DNA from: DASVFB01 sp963815965
Lineage (GTDB): Bacteria > Actinomycetota > Thermoleophilia > Gaiellales > Gaiellaceae
Length of the DNA: 64,000 nucleotides
Assembly: GCA_963815965.1 (NCBI GenBank)
Contig: CAWFIT010000001.1
Location: forward strand, 620,001 to 684,000
Direction: 5' to 3'
Below, piece by piece: positions 17,195-25,783 of this stretch (positions are counted from its first letter, which is position 1; the number at the start of each line of letters is the position of its first letter). The position numbers and the translations under genes were made by a program. The notes under the pieces are model-generated. The model did no database searches, had not been told where the DNA came from, and saw only the letters and a program-made list of their open reading frames with translations.

Positions 17195-19422
17195 GCAACG
17201 TCCTGAGGCTTCCGCCCGCGCGCGAGCTCGAGCTCGGCCGCGTCGGCGAGAGTGTGAAGCGCGTCGACGGCGTCCCGAAGACGACCGGCGAGTTCGAGTA
17301 CGCCAGCGATCTCTCCGCCGCCGGAATGCTCTGGGGCCACACGCTGCGCAGCCCGCACGCGCACGCGCGCGTGCTCTCGATCGATCTCTCCGCCGCGCTC
17401 ACGCTGCCCGGGGTGCGCGCCGTGCTCACGCACGACGACGTGCCTGGGCAGAAGACGTACGGGCTCGAGTTCGCCGACCAGCCCGTGCTGGCGATCGACC
17501 GTGTCCGCTATTTCGGCGAGCCCGTCGCCGTCGTCGCCGCGGAGCATCCGGAGCAGGCGCGCCGCGCCGCCGAGCGAATCGTCGTCGAGTACGAGCCGCT
17601 CGAGCCGATCGTCGATCCCGAGCGCGCCACGGAGTCGGAGCCGCTGCATCCGGACCGGCCGACCGCCGGCCACGGCTACCGCGACGATCCGCGTCCGAAC
17701 ATCGTCCGGACGATGCTGATCAGCCACGGTAATCCCGACACGGGTGGAGAGGTCAGCGTGAGCGGCTACTACGAGCTCGGCACGCAGGACCAGGCCTTCC
17801 TCGGGCCGGAGTCGGGCCTCGCCGTGCCGGACGGTGGCGGCGGCGTGGACATCTACGTCGCCACGCAGTGGCTGCACGTCGACCGCGATCAGATCGCGCC
17901 CTGCCTGGCCCTGTCCCCGGACCAGGTCCGGATTCACCTCGCCGGCGTCGGTGGAGCGTTCGGCGGCCGCGAGGACCTGTCGATGCAGATCCACTCCGCG
18001 CTGCTCGCGTTGCACACAAACCGACCCGTGAAGATGGTCTACAACCGCGAGGAGTCGTTCACGGGGCACGTGCACCGTCACCCGGCGCGGATCTGGGCCG
18101 AGCACCGCGCGATGGACGACGGCCGCATCGTGAACGTGCGGATGCGGATCCTGCTCGACGGCGGCGCCTACGCGTCGAGCTCGACGGCCGTGACGGCGAA
18201 TGCCGCCTCGTTCGCCTGCGGGCCGTACAACGTGCCGAATGCGCTGATCGAGTCGACGTCCGTGTACACGAACAATCCGCCGTGCGGCGCGATGCGCGGC
18301 TTCGGCGCCGTACAGACGTGCTTCGCCGCCGAGGCGCAGATGGACAAGCTCGCGTCCGCGCTCGGCATCGACCCGGTCGAGCTACGCCTGCTGAACGCGA
18401 TCGGCCCGGGCGACCGGCTGCCGACCGGGCAGCCGATCACAGGCTCGCTGCCCGTCACGAACGTGATCAAGCGTTGCCTCGCGCTGCAGGAGCCCGCGCC
18501 GGAGGAACTGCCGCGCGAGGCGATCCGGCTGCCGGGCGGCGCGGGCAACACGACCCGCGGCGAAGGCGTGAGGCGCGGTGTCGGTTTCGCGGTCGGCTTC
18601 AAGAACCTTTGCTACTCCGAGGGCTTCGACGACTTCTGCGCTGCGCGCGTCCGCCTCTTCCCTGACGGGTCAGCGGAAGTGCACTGCGCCGGCGCCGAGG
18701 TCGGCCAGGGCGTGTCGAACGTCGTGCTCCAGGTCGCGTGCACTGAGCTCGAAACCGACCGCGTGCGCCTCGCTCCCGGCTCGACCGCGAACGTCGCGTC
18801 ATCCGGCTCGGCCTCCGCATCACGCATGACGTGGATGGCCGCCGGGGCCGTGCGCGACGCTTGCCGCGCAGCGCTTGCGGAACGCGAGCGAACCGGCGGC
18901 GAGGTCGACGTCGAGCGCATCTACCGTCATCCGCCGACGAAAGCGCTCGATCCCGAGACCGGCCAGATCACCGACGGGCCCGCGCACGTCGCGCTCGCAT
19001 GCGCCGCGATGAAGGTGGTCGTCGAGGTAGACGTCGACCTCGGCCTGACGCGCGTCGTCTGGATCGGAACGGCTCAGGACGTCGGCAAGGCGATCAACCC
19101 GCAGGCCGTCGAGGGCCAGATCGAAGGCGGTACGGCGCAGGGTCTCGGCCTCGCGCTGATGGAGGAGATCCAGACGCGCGACGGCGTGATCGCGAACGCG
19201 AGCTTCACGGATTACCTGATCCCGACCGCGCTCGACATGCCGCGCGTGGTGTCGGACCTGATCGAGGATCCGGAGCCGGAAGCGCCGTACGGGCTGAAGG
19301 GCGTCGGCGAGCCGCCGACGGTGGTGTCGACGGCCGCGATCGTCGCCGCACTGCGAGACGCGACTGGACTGGAGCTCGCGCGCGTTCCCGTGCGGCCGGA
19401 TGACATCGCAGGTCTCGTGTGA
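17191..19422 (+). CDS. Xanthine dehydrogenase-type hydroxylase, molybdenum subunit
   Basis: Molybdopterin-binding large subunit, 743 residues. Visible: the N-terminal a/b hammerhead domain (VPKTTGEFEYASDL), GVGGAFGGRED, PCGAMRGFGAVQT (arginine loop as in xanthine dehydrogenases, not the VAYRC loop of CO dehydrogenase), GAEVGQGVSN, and the catalytic glutamate in GVGEPPTVVS near the C-terminus. Substrate is most likely hypoxanthine/xanthine given ade and puuD across the divergent promoter. No maturation factor (XdhC/MocA) is present in the window. It overlaps the PRTase gene by GTGA. Confidence 0.92.
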   Translation: MSNVLRLPPARELELGRVGESVKRVDGVPKTTGEFEYASDLSAAGMLWGHTLRSPHAHARVLSIDLSAALTLPGVRAVLTHDDVPGQKTYGLEFADQPVLAIDRVRYFGEPVAVVAAEHPEQARRAAERIVVEYEPLEPIVDPERATESEPLHPDRPTAGHGYRDDPRPNIVRTMLISHGNPDTGGEVSVSGYYELGTQDQAFLGPESGLAVPDGGGGVDIYVATQWLHVDRDQIAPCLALSPDQVRIHLAGVGGAFGGREDLSMQIHSALLALHTNRPVKMVYNREESFTGHVHRHPARIWAEHRAMDDGRIVNVRMRILLDGGAYASSSTAVTANAASFACGPYNVPNALIESTSVYTNNPPCGAMRGFGAVQTCFAAEAQMDKLASALGIDPVELRLLNAIGPGDRLPTGQPITGSLPVTNVIKRCLALQEPAPEELPREAIRLPGGAGNTTRGEGVRRGVGFAVGFKNLCYSEGFDDFCAARVRLFPDGSAEVHCAGAEVGQGVSNVVLQVACTELETDRVRLAPGSTANVASSGSASASRMTWMAAGAVRDACRAALAERERTGGEVDVERIYRHPPTKALDPETGQITDGPAHVALACAAMKVVVEVDVDLGLTRVVWIGTAQDVGKAINPQAVEGQIEGGTAQGLGLALMEEIQTRDGVIANASFTDYLIPTALDMPRVVSDLIEDPEPEAPYGLKGVGEPPTVVSTAAIVAALRDATGLELARVPVRPDDIAGLV

Positions 19423-19919
19423 ACGACCAGCCGCGCGAGGTGATGAGCTGGGAGGAGCTCGGCCGCGGCGCGCGCGAGCTGGCGACGGCGGTTCGCGACG
19501 ACGGCTTCGCGCCGGACCTCGTGCTCGGCATCGCTCGCGGAGGACTGCTCGTCGCCGGCGCCCTCGGCTATGCGCTCGGCGTCAAGAACACGTTCACGAT
19601 GAACGTCGAGTTCTACACCGGCGTCGACGAGCGGCTCGACATGCCGATGATCCTGCCGCCGGTGCCGGAGCTCGTCGACCTCGAGGAGTCGCGCGTGTTG
19701 ATCGCCGACGACGTCGCAGACACGGGCCAGACACTCATGCTCGTGAAGGACTTCTGCGCCGGCAAGGTCGGCGAAGTCCGCTGCGCCGTCCTCTACGAGA
19801 AGCCGCGCTCCTCAGTCCGCTGCGAGTACGTCTGGCGCCGCACCGACCGCTGGATCGACTTCCCGTGGAGCGCCGACGAGCCGGTCGGCGCCCCCGTCGC
19901 CGAACAGCGCCGCAACTAG
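19419..19919 (+). CDS. Purine-type phosphoribosyltransferase
   Basis: Type I phosphoribosyltransferase, 166 residues from GTG in the hydroxylase stop. The PRPP-binding motif is VLIADDVADTGQTL (about residues 92-105), the pyrophosphate loop LGIARGGLLVAG. The C-terminus RTDRWIDFPWS resembles Gpt/xanthine-guanine-type enzymes. As last gene of the molybdenum hydroxylase operon it probably salvages hypoxanthine/xanthine/guanine, providing the alternative fate to oxidation. Exact base preference unknown. Confidence 0.85.
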   Translation: MNDQPREVMSWEELGRGARELATAVRDDGFAPDLVLGIARGGLLVAGALGYALGVKNTFTMNVEFYTGVDERLDMPMILPPVPELVDLEESRVLIADDVADTGQTLMLVKDFCAGKVGEVRCAVLYEKPRSSVRCEYVWRRTDRWIDFPWSADEPVGAPVAEQRRN

Positions 19920-19934
19920 GACCAGGCGAAAGCA

Positions 19935-19949
19935 CACTGGCCCAAGCCA
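19935..19949 (+). repeat. 15-bp direct repeat, left copy
   Basis: CACTGGCCCAAGCCA recurs exactly at 23777-23791. The two copies flank the cyclase-ATPase and alpha/beta-hydrolase genes. Chance occurrence of one such pair in 64 kb of GC-rich DNA is quite possible, so this is noted rather than interpreted. Confidence 0.5.
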
Positions 19950-19996
19950 CTGCCCCGTCTTGGGGTCGGGTGGTTGTGGCGGCTCGAGTGTGTGGC

Positions 19997-20008
19997 TAGC
20001 CTCGGCTG
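19997..20008 (+). promoter_or_regulatory. Leaderless -10 element of the cyclase-ATPase gene
   Basis: TAGCCT (19997-20002) followed by six bases and then the GTG start. This is the TANNNT box at the spacing expected when transcription starts at the start codon; no Shine-Dalgarno sequence is present. Confidence 0.6.
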
Positions 20009-22972
20009 GTGGCTACGTGCGCGGCCTGTGGGTATCAGGGCGAGCTGAGTTTTCGGTTCTGCCCCGACTGTGGCGCGCCGGCGGCCGCGGGGGCGGGGCG
20101 GGAGCAGCGGAAGACGGTGACGTTGCTGTTCTGCGACGTCACCGGCTCGACCCGGCTGGGTGAGGAGACCGATCCGGAGGCGTTGCGGTCCTTGTTGGCC
20201 CGGTACTTCGAGCGGATGAAGGGGATCGTCGAGGCGCACGGGGGAACGGTGGAGAAGTTCATCGGCGATGCGGTGATGGCGGTGTTCGGGGTGCCGGTCG
20301 CGCATGAGGACGATGCGTTGCGGGCGGTGCGTGCTGCGGCGGAGATGCGGGCCGCGCTGCCCGAGCTGGGCGTGGCGGCGCGGATCGGTGTGAACACGGG
20401 GGAGGTCGTTACCGGAACCGAGGAACGGCTCGCGACGGGTGATGCGGTGAATGTTGCCGCCAGATTGGAGCAGGCTGCCCGGCCTGGAGAGGTGTTGCTC
20501 GGCGCCGAGACGATGCGGCTGGTCTCGGATGCGGTCGCCGTCGAGCCGGTGGAGCCGCTGGAGCTGAAAGGGAAGCGCGAGCCGGTACCGGCGTTCCGGC
20601 TCCTTCGCGTGGGCGAGTCGTCGGAGCGGGTTCACGGCGACGTGTTCGTCGGTCGTGAGCGGGAGCTGGGCGAGATCACTGCAGCCTGGACGCTGGCCGG
20701 TGTCGAGCAACGGTGCGAGCTGGTCTCGATCGTGGCGGAGGCGGGGGTCGGCAAGACGCGGCTGGCCGCAGAGGCGCTCGCCCGCCTGGACGCCAGGGTG
20801 GTTCGTGCCCGCTGCCTGTCCTACGGGGAGGGGATCACATACTGGCCGGTCGTCGAGGTCGTGAAGCAGCTCGCTGCGCGGCCGTCCGACCGGGCTGCGG
20901 CGGCCGCGATCGCCTCGCTGTTCGGCGAGACGCAAGCGGGGACAACCGCCGAGGAGATCGCCTGGGCGTTCCGGAAGCTGCTCGAGGAGCAGGCGCCGCT
21001 CGTTTGCCTGTTCGAAGACGTTCATTGGGGTGAGGAGACCTTCCTCGATCTCGTCGAGCACGTCGCGCTGCTCTCGGCGGAGGCGCAGCTACTGCTCGTC
21101 TGCACCGCCCGTCCCGACCTGCTCGAACGCCGTCACTCCTGGCCGGTGACATTTCGCCTCGCCTCGCTCGAGCCCGAAGATGTCGACCGCTTGCTTCCAG
21201 CGATGCTCTCGGCGGAGCTCCGCGAGCAGATCGCCCGTGCGGCGGGCGGCAATCCGTTGTTCGTCACCGAGATGGTGGCAATGGCTAGCTCGGCGGACGG
21301 CGAGGTCGCCGTGCCGCCGAACCTGCGGGCGCTGCTCACTGCGCGGCTCGACCAGGTGGACGCGGCCGAGCGCCGCGTGCTCGAGCGCGGCGCCGTGGAG
21401 GGCGAGATCTTCCACCGAGGCGCGGTGCAAGCCCTCGCGCCCGACGAGCCGCAGGTGACGGCACGGCTGGCTGGCCTCGTCCGCCGGGAGCTCGTCCGTC
21501 CTGATCGAGCGCATATTCCGGGCGAGGACGGCTTTCGATTCCGCCACCTCCTAATCCGCGACGCCGCCTACGAGTCGTTGTCCAAGTCTTTACGGGCCGA
21601 GCTGCACAGCCGCTTCGCCGACTGGCTCGAGAAAAACGGAGCCGCCCTAATCGAGCTGGACGAGATCCTCGGCCACCACCTCGAACAGGCTGCCCGGTAC
21701 CGAGCCGAGCTCGGACAACGGGATCCGGAGCTTGCGCAGCGCGCCGGCGAGCGACTGGCCGCCGCCGGCCGCCGGGCGCTGCTCCGCGAGGACTACACGG
21801 CCGCGACGAACCTCCTTGAACGGGCGGCGGCAGTCTCCGCCGACGAGCTCGACGTCTCTCTGGAGGACGACCTCGTGTTCACGCTGTTCGTGGCCGGCCG
21901 CATCGAGGAGTCAAGACGGCGCGCCGTCGACGCGGCCGAACGGGCCGCCGCCGCCGGCAACGCGAACGCGGAGCTCTGCTTCCGGATCGGGGAGATGGTG
22001 ACCAGGAGCTACTCGGACCCCGAGGGCGTCACCGATGCGCTCGAGGCCCTTGCCCGTGAGGCTATCCCTCGCTTCCAGGCCGCGGACGACGACCTGGGAC
22101 TTTGCACCTCCTACTTCGCACTCGGCCAGGTCGCGCACATGCGCATGCAGGGGGATACCGCGGCCGCGGCATTCGAGCAGACGCTCGCGCACGCGCGGGC
22201 GCTCGGGCTGCAGTACCGCGACGGCTATCTGAACGCGTGGATCGCAGCCGCCCGCTTCAACGGCACCGAGCCCGTGTCCGACCTGATCGCCTCGCTCGAG
22301 CAGGAGGATGCGCAGGGCCGCACCGATCCGTCCGTGCGCACCTATCTAGCGCTGGCCCGCGCCATGGCGGGCCAGATCGAGGAGGCTCGCGCGGAGCTAG
22401 CCGCAGTGAGGGAACTCTTCGCCGAGCGAGGCATGAGGCTCTACGTGGCAGAACGGCAGGCCATGGAATCAGTGATGCTCGAGCTGTTGGCAGGCGACCC
22501 CGCGGCGGCGGTCGAGCTCGGGACGGAGGGCTGCCGGCTCTTGGAGGAGCTGGGCGAGCGCGGTTGGCTGTCGACCGCCGCAGGCTATCTCGCGCAAGCG
22601 CTGTACGCGCTCGACCGTCTCGACGAGGCCGAGACCTGGTCGGGCCGGTCAAAAGCGCTCGGCGCGAGCGACGACCTGGCAACCCAGGCGCTCTGGCGCC
22701 AGGCCGAGGCGAAAGTGCTCGCCCGCCGCGGTGACGCCGAGGAAGCCGAGCGACTCGCCCGCGAGGCCGTCGCGATCACAGACCAGACACAGCAGCTCAC
22801 GTACCGTGCCGACTCGCGGGTCGACCTCGGAGCCGTGCTCGAGCTGATCGGGAAGCCGGAGGAGGCCCGGGCCGCCCTCGCGCAGGCACTCGAGCTCTAC
22901 GAGCGCAAGGGCAACATTGTCATGGCCGAACGGACGCGCACACGGCTTCGCGCGGCAAGCCGCTCCGCTTAA
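20009..22972 (+). CDS. Zinc-ribbon / class III cyclase / AAA ATPase / TPR regulator
   Basis: Multidomain signalling protein, 987 residues from GTG. Residues 1-30 hold a zinc ribbon (CAACGYQG...FCPDCGAP). Residues 35-200 form an adenylate/guanylate cyclase homology domain (LLFCDVTGSTRLGEE with the first metal aspartate, EKFIGDAVMAVFGVP, the GDAVNVAARLEQAA segment). A STAND/AAA_16-type ATPase follows (VGRERELGEI, Walker A AEAGVGKTRLA, Walker B-like VCLFEDVHWG), then a long TPR-like helical C-terminus rich in alanine. Such proteins are abundant in actinobacteria; whether cyclic nucleotide is made and what is sensed is unknown. No DNA-binding domain seen. Confidence 0.9.
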   Translation: MATCAACGYQGELSFRFCPDCGAPAAAGAGREQRKTVTLLFCDVTGSTRLGEETDPEALRSLLARYFERMKGIVEAHGGTVEKFIGDAVMAVFGVPVAHEDDALRAVRAAAEMRAALPELGVAARIGVNTGEVVTGTEERLATGDAVNVAARLEQAARPGEVLLGAETMRLVSDAVAVEPVEPLELKGKREPVPAFRLLRVGESSERVHGDVFVGRERELGEITAAWTLAGVEQRCELVSIVAEAGVGKTRLAAEALARLDARVVRARCLSYGEGITYWPVVEVVKQLAARPSDRAAAAAIASLFGETQAGTTAEEIAWAFRKLLEEQAPLVCLFEDVHWGEETFLDLVEHVALLSAEAQLLLVCTARPDLLERRHSWPVTFRLASLEPEDVDRLLPAMLSAELREQIARAAGGNPLFVTEMVAMASSADGEVAVPPNLRALLTARLDQVDAAERRVLERGAVEGEIFHRGAVQALAPDEPQVTARLAGLVRRELVRPDRAHIPGEDGFRFRHLLIRDAAYESLSKSLRAELHSRFADWLEKNGAALIELDEILGHHLEQAARYRAELGQRDPELAQRAGERLAAAGRRALLREDYTAATNLLERAAAVSADELDVSLEDDLVFTLFVAGRIEESRRRAVDAAERAAAAGNANAELCFRIGEMVTRSYSDPEGVTDALEALAREAIPRFQAADDDLGLCTSYFALGQVAHMRMQGDTAAAAFEQTLAHARALGLQYRDGYLNAWIAAARFNGTEPVSDLIASLEQEDAQGRTDPSVRTYLALARAMAGQIEEARAELAAVRELFAERGMRLYVAERQAMESVMLELLAGDPAAAVELGTEGCRLLEELGERGWLSTAAGYLAQALYALDRLDEAETWSGRSKALGASDDLATQALWRQAEAKVLARRGDAEEAERLAREAVAITDQTQQLTYRADSRVDLGAVLELIGKPEEARAALAQALELYERKGNIVMAERTRTRLRAASRSA

Positions 22973-22991
22973 AAGGCTCGGCAGATAACAC

Positions 22992-23759
22992 CTATGGTCG
23001 CGCGCGCACGGCTGCGACGACGTCCGCGATGGCATCGAGGACGACCTCTGGCCGGTCGCGCATGACGTGGTGGCCGCTGCCCTCGGCGAAGACGGCTCGC
23101 CGGTGCGACGAGGCGGCGACGAAGTCGCTATGAGCCTGGCGAATCGCCTCGATCTCCTCGGGCGTCTCGACCCACGTGCGCTCGGCGACGATGTCGATGG
23201 TCGGCGTCGCGGTCGGGATGTCGATCTGCCTGAGCCGTGCGACCGTTGCAGGGTACGCCTCGATGACCGGAATCATCACCCGTGCCAGCTCCGGCGCTGC
23301 CTGCTCGAGCGCAGGGAACTGCGGCCTGTACGTCGCGAGCAGGCGCTCAATTTGCTCGTCTTCGAAGAAGCCGGCGAGGTTGGCGTCGACGAGGACGACC
23401 GCGGCTATGCGCGGGTCGGTCGCGGCCACGATCGTCGCGACGAACCCGCCATAGGAGTGCGCCACCAGCACGACCGGAGGGGTGATGCCGTTCCGGTCGA
23501 GTTCCAGCCGCAGGGCGTCTGCTTCGCGGTCGATCCGGTACGGCGGCGAGCTCGGTGGGCTGCGACCGAGTCCGGCGCGGTCGTAGAGCATCGTCCTAAC
23601 CTCGCAACGGTCTCGGACCTCCGGCTCCAACTCGCTCCAGACCGACGAGTCCTCGCCTCCTCCGGCCTCGAACACCACGGTCGGCGAGCCCGCGCCGCGA
23701 ACAGACGCCCACAGCGGGCCGTCGAGGACATCCTGCGCGGAGCGCTTGTCCCGCTGCAT
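22992..23759 (-). CDS. Alpha/beta-fold hydrolase
   Basis: 255-residue hydrolase, convergent with the cyclase gene (19-bp gap). Nucleophile serine in VLVAHSYGGFVA (about residue 103), acid in the VVLVDANLAGF region and catalytic histidine near the C-terminus in GSGHHVMRDRPE. FEAGGGEDSSVWSEL is the oxyanion region. Substrate cannot be inferred. Alpha/beta hydrolases often sit beside cyclase-ATPase regulators in actinobacteria. Confidence 0.88.
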   Translation of the reverse strand: MQRDKRSAQDVLDGPLWASVRGAGSPTVVFEAGGGEDSSVWSELEPEVRDRCEVRTMLYDRAGLGRSPPSSPPYRIDREADALRLELDRNGITPPVVLVAHSYGGFVATIVAATDPRIAAVVLVDANLAGFFEDEQIERLLATYRPQFPALEQAAPELARVMIPVIEAYPATVARLRQIDIPTATPTIDIVAERTWVETPEEIEAIRQAHSDFVAASSHRRAVFAEGSGHHVMRDRPEVVLDAIADVVAAVRARP

Positions 23760-23776
23760 CAGAGGTCATCCGCGCG

Positions 23777-23791
23777 CACTGGCCCAAGCCA
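23777..23791 (+). repeat. 15-bp direct repeat, right copy
   Basis: Second exact copy of CACTGGCCCAAGCCA, in the 35-bp gap between the hydrolase and the VOC gene. Confidence 0.5.
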
Positions 23792-23794
23792 GCG

Positions 23795-24184
23795 TCACGC
23801 GGCCGGCAGGTGGCGGTCCCCGTGGAAGACCGCTTCGACGTTGTTCCCGTCCGGGTCAATGACGAACGCTGCGTAATACCCGGCGTGGTAATGGGGGCGA
23901 AGACCCGGCGCGCCGTTGTCGCGGCCGCCGGCTTCGACAGCGGCGCGGTGGAACTTGTCAACGGTGGCTCGGTCGGCTGCGGCGAACGCCACATGAACGG
24001 GAGCGGCCGGGGGTTCCCCTTCCCCGATCCAGAAATCTCCACCGCCCTCGATGGCGAACCCGGGCCCCTGCGAGCTCTCCACGACCTTGACTCCGAACGG
24101 CTCGAGGGCCTGCTCGTAGAAGGTACGGCTGCGTCTCACGTCACGTACTCGCAGGGCCAAGTGGTCGATGAGGGGAAGCGTCAC
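23795..24184 (-). CDS. VOC-superfamily (glyoxalase/bleomycin-resistance-like) protein
   Basis: About 129 residues: LPLIDHLALRVRDVRRSRTFYEQAL at the start and YYAAFVIDPDGNNVEAVFHG at the end are the two paired betaalphabetabetabeta halves of the VOC fold, with metal-ligand candidates H (IDHLAL) and E (NNVEAVF). The start is GTG 24184 (VTLPLIDHL); GTG 24196 in the same frame is possible. Function unknown: dioxygenase, glyoxalase or antibiotic-binding are all open. Confidence 0.82.
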   Translation of the reverse strand: MTLPLIDHLALRVRDVRRSRTFYEQALEPFGVKVVESSQGPGFAIEGGGDFWIGEGEPPAAPVHVAFAAADRATVDKFHRAAVEAGGRDNGAPGLRPHYHAGYYAAFVIDPDGNNVEAVFHGDRHLPAA

Positions 24185-24279
24185 GGGCAGCGACACGCCC
24201 TCAATCTTAGAGCGCGATCTCCAGGGAACATTCCTCAACGCGGGGGCAGACGACGATCCTGCGCTGAGACACTCCGCTG

Positions 24280-24786
24280 GTGGCAGCGCCGCCGACCATT
24301 CGACTCGACCACGAGTTCGTTCTCGAGGGCTGGAGAGCCGAGGACGCCGTGAGCCATCGCGCCTTCGCTGAGGATGCAGCCGCCGCACGCTTCTTTGGTT
24401 GGACTGTCGAGGAGGCGCGGGCGCAACCCGACGCGCACTACATCGGCGTGGTCCAGCGGTTTCAGGACGACTGGGTTTCCGGATCGAGGCTCTCGCTCGC
24501 CATTCGGCGCGTGACTACAGGCGAAGCGGTCGGCGCTGTCGAGCTTCGCCCGGTCGATGACGTCGTGGGGGTGTCCTATCTCGTCGCGCCAGCCTTTCGC
24601 GGACGAGCTCTGGCGCCGCGCGCTGTCAGCGCACTGCTGGACTGGGCGACGCGCGAACTGTCTGTCAGTCGCGCCTTGCTGAACTGTGACGTTGAGAACG
24701 CGGCGTCACGAAGGGTGGCCGAGAAATGCGGCTTCACCCTGGCACACCGAGTCGGCAACGAGTTGCACTTCATCCGTCATCTCTAG
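24280..24786 (+). CDS. GNAT N-acetyltransferase (RimJ-like)
   Basis: 168 residues from GTG. RimJ/RimL-type GNAT: IRLDHEFVLEGWRAEDA at the start, acetyl-CoA binding region in VSYLVAPAFRGRALAPRAVSALLDWA (the usual Q/RGxGxA is RGRALA), and NAASRRVAEKCGFTLAHRV at the end. Acetyl acceptor unknown. The upstream VOC gene is divergent, with 95 bp between the starts. Confidence 0.85.
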   Translation: MAAPPTIRLDHEFVLEGWRAEDAVSHRAFAEDAAAARFFGWTVEEARAQPDAHYIGVVQRFQDDWVSGSRLSLAIRRVTTGEAVGAVELRPVDDVVGVSYLVAPAFRGRALAPRAVSALLDWATRELSVSRALLNCDVENAASRRVAEKCGFTLAHRVGNELHFIRHL

Positions 24787-24865
24787 CGCGCGAGAAGCTG
24801 GCTGCGCTGGCGTCATTCGCGAACACTCGCCCAACCGAGCATCCTCCGCGTCCGATCGGCTTCCC

Positions 24866-24878
24866 TAGGCTCTGGACG
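24866..24878 (+). promoter_or_regulatory. Leaderless -10 element of the second GNAT gene
   Basis: TAGGCT (24866-24871) ends 7 bases before ATG 24879. This supports that ATG over the longer open frame further upstream. Confidence 0.55.
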
Positions 24879-25748
24879 ATGAGAGAAGAGTTGAGCGCCC
24901 TACGTCCGCGATCGGTTGGCTGGTCGACATCGATCGACGTGTTGCCCCTCGACACGGTGGTCGAGCGTCGCGACGGTTATCTCGTCGTGCGCTCGCCGGG
25001 CAACCCGAGCCACTACTGGGGGAACCTCTTGCTCTTCGACGACCCGCCGCGCGACGGAGACCGCTCTCGCTGGGAGGCGCTGTTCGCGGAGACCTTCGGT
25101 GACGAGTCCCGTGTGCGGCATCGCACGTTCGCATGGGACCGAACGGACGACGACATTGGGGCAGCGCGTAGCGAGTTCGTCGATCGGGGGTACGACCTGG
25201 ACGAGAGCGTTGCCCTCGTCGCTTCTGTTGCTCAACTGCGGCCGCACCCGCGGCAGAGCAGCGAAGTGGCTGTCCGGACGCTCGACTCGGCCGAGGGCGC
25301 CGACGTGGAGTTCTGGGATGCGGTCGTCGAGTTGCAGGTGCAGGGACGCGATGCCGGGCATGACGAGGACGCTTACCGGGCCTTCAGCCGCAAGCGGCTC
25401 GATGACCTCCGCGCCCTGTTTCGCGCGGGTCGCGGCGCATGGTACGTCGCTCTCGACCCCACGACGGGAACGGTGGTGGGAAGCTGCGGGATTGTCGCGA
25501 CCGCCGGCCGGGGACGCTTCCAAGCCGTTGACACTGCCCATGCCTTTCGGCGTCGAGGGATTTGCTCGCGCCTCGTCGTCGAAGCCGCGCGTCGCTCCGC
25601 GGCCGAGTACGGCGTTGCACGGTTGATCATCGTCGCCGACCTCCACTACCACGCGCTCGGGCTGTACGAATCGCTCGGCTTCGAGCGCGCGGAGCAACTC
25701 TCCGGCGTCTGTCACTGGCCACGAGCGGACGCCTTGGTTGCGTCGTAG
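24879..25748 (+). CDS. GNAT-family acetyltransferase with N-terminal extra domain
   Basis: 289 residues from ATG 24879; the frame is open upstream but that part is a shadow of the preceding GNAT gene. The C-terminal half is a GNAT domain (GAWYVALDPTTGTVVGSCGI, acetyl-CoA loop DTAHAFRRRGICSRLVVEAA, ALGLYESLGFERAEQ). The N-terminal ~130 residues (VVERRDGYLVVRSPGNPSHY, WEALFAETFGD) form a second, degenerate GNAT-like unit seen in similar actinobacterial proteins. Acceptor unknown. Confidence 0.85.
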   Translation: MREELSALRPRSVGWSTSIDVLPLDTVVERRDGYLVVRSPGNPSHYWGNLLLFDDPPRDGDRSRWEALFAETFGDESRVRHRTFAWDRTDDDIGAARSEFVDRGYDLDESVALVASVAQLRPHPRQSSEVAVRTLDSAEGADVEFWDAVVELQVQGRDAGHDEDAYRAFSRKRLDDLRALFRAGRGAWYVALDPTTGTVVGSCGIVATAGRGRFQAVDTAHAFRRRGICSRLVVEAARRSAAEYGVARLIIVADLHYHALGLYESLGFERAEQLSGVCHWPRADALVAS

Positions 25749-25783
25749 TCGCATGCTGACGCTGGTATGACGGGGGTTACGGT

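Noticed and set aside
23777..23791. tRNA-fragment type attachment site from the 15-bp repeat
   Set aside because: No tRNA gene, integrase or mobile gene is nearby, and the repeat does not match a tRNA 3' end.
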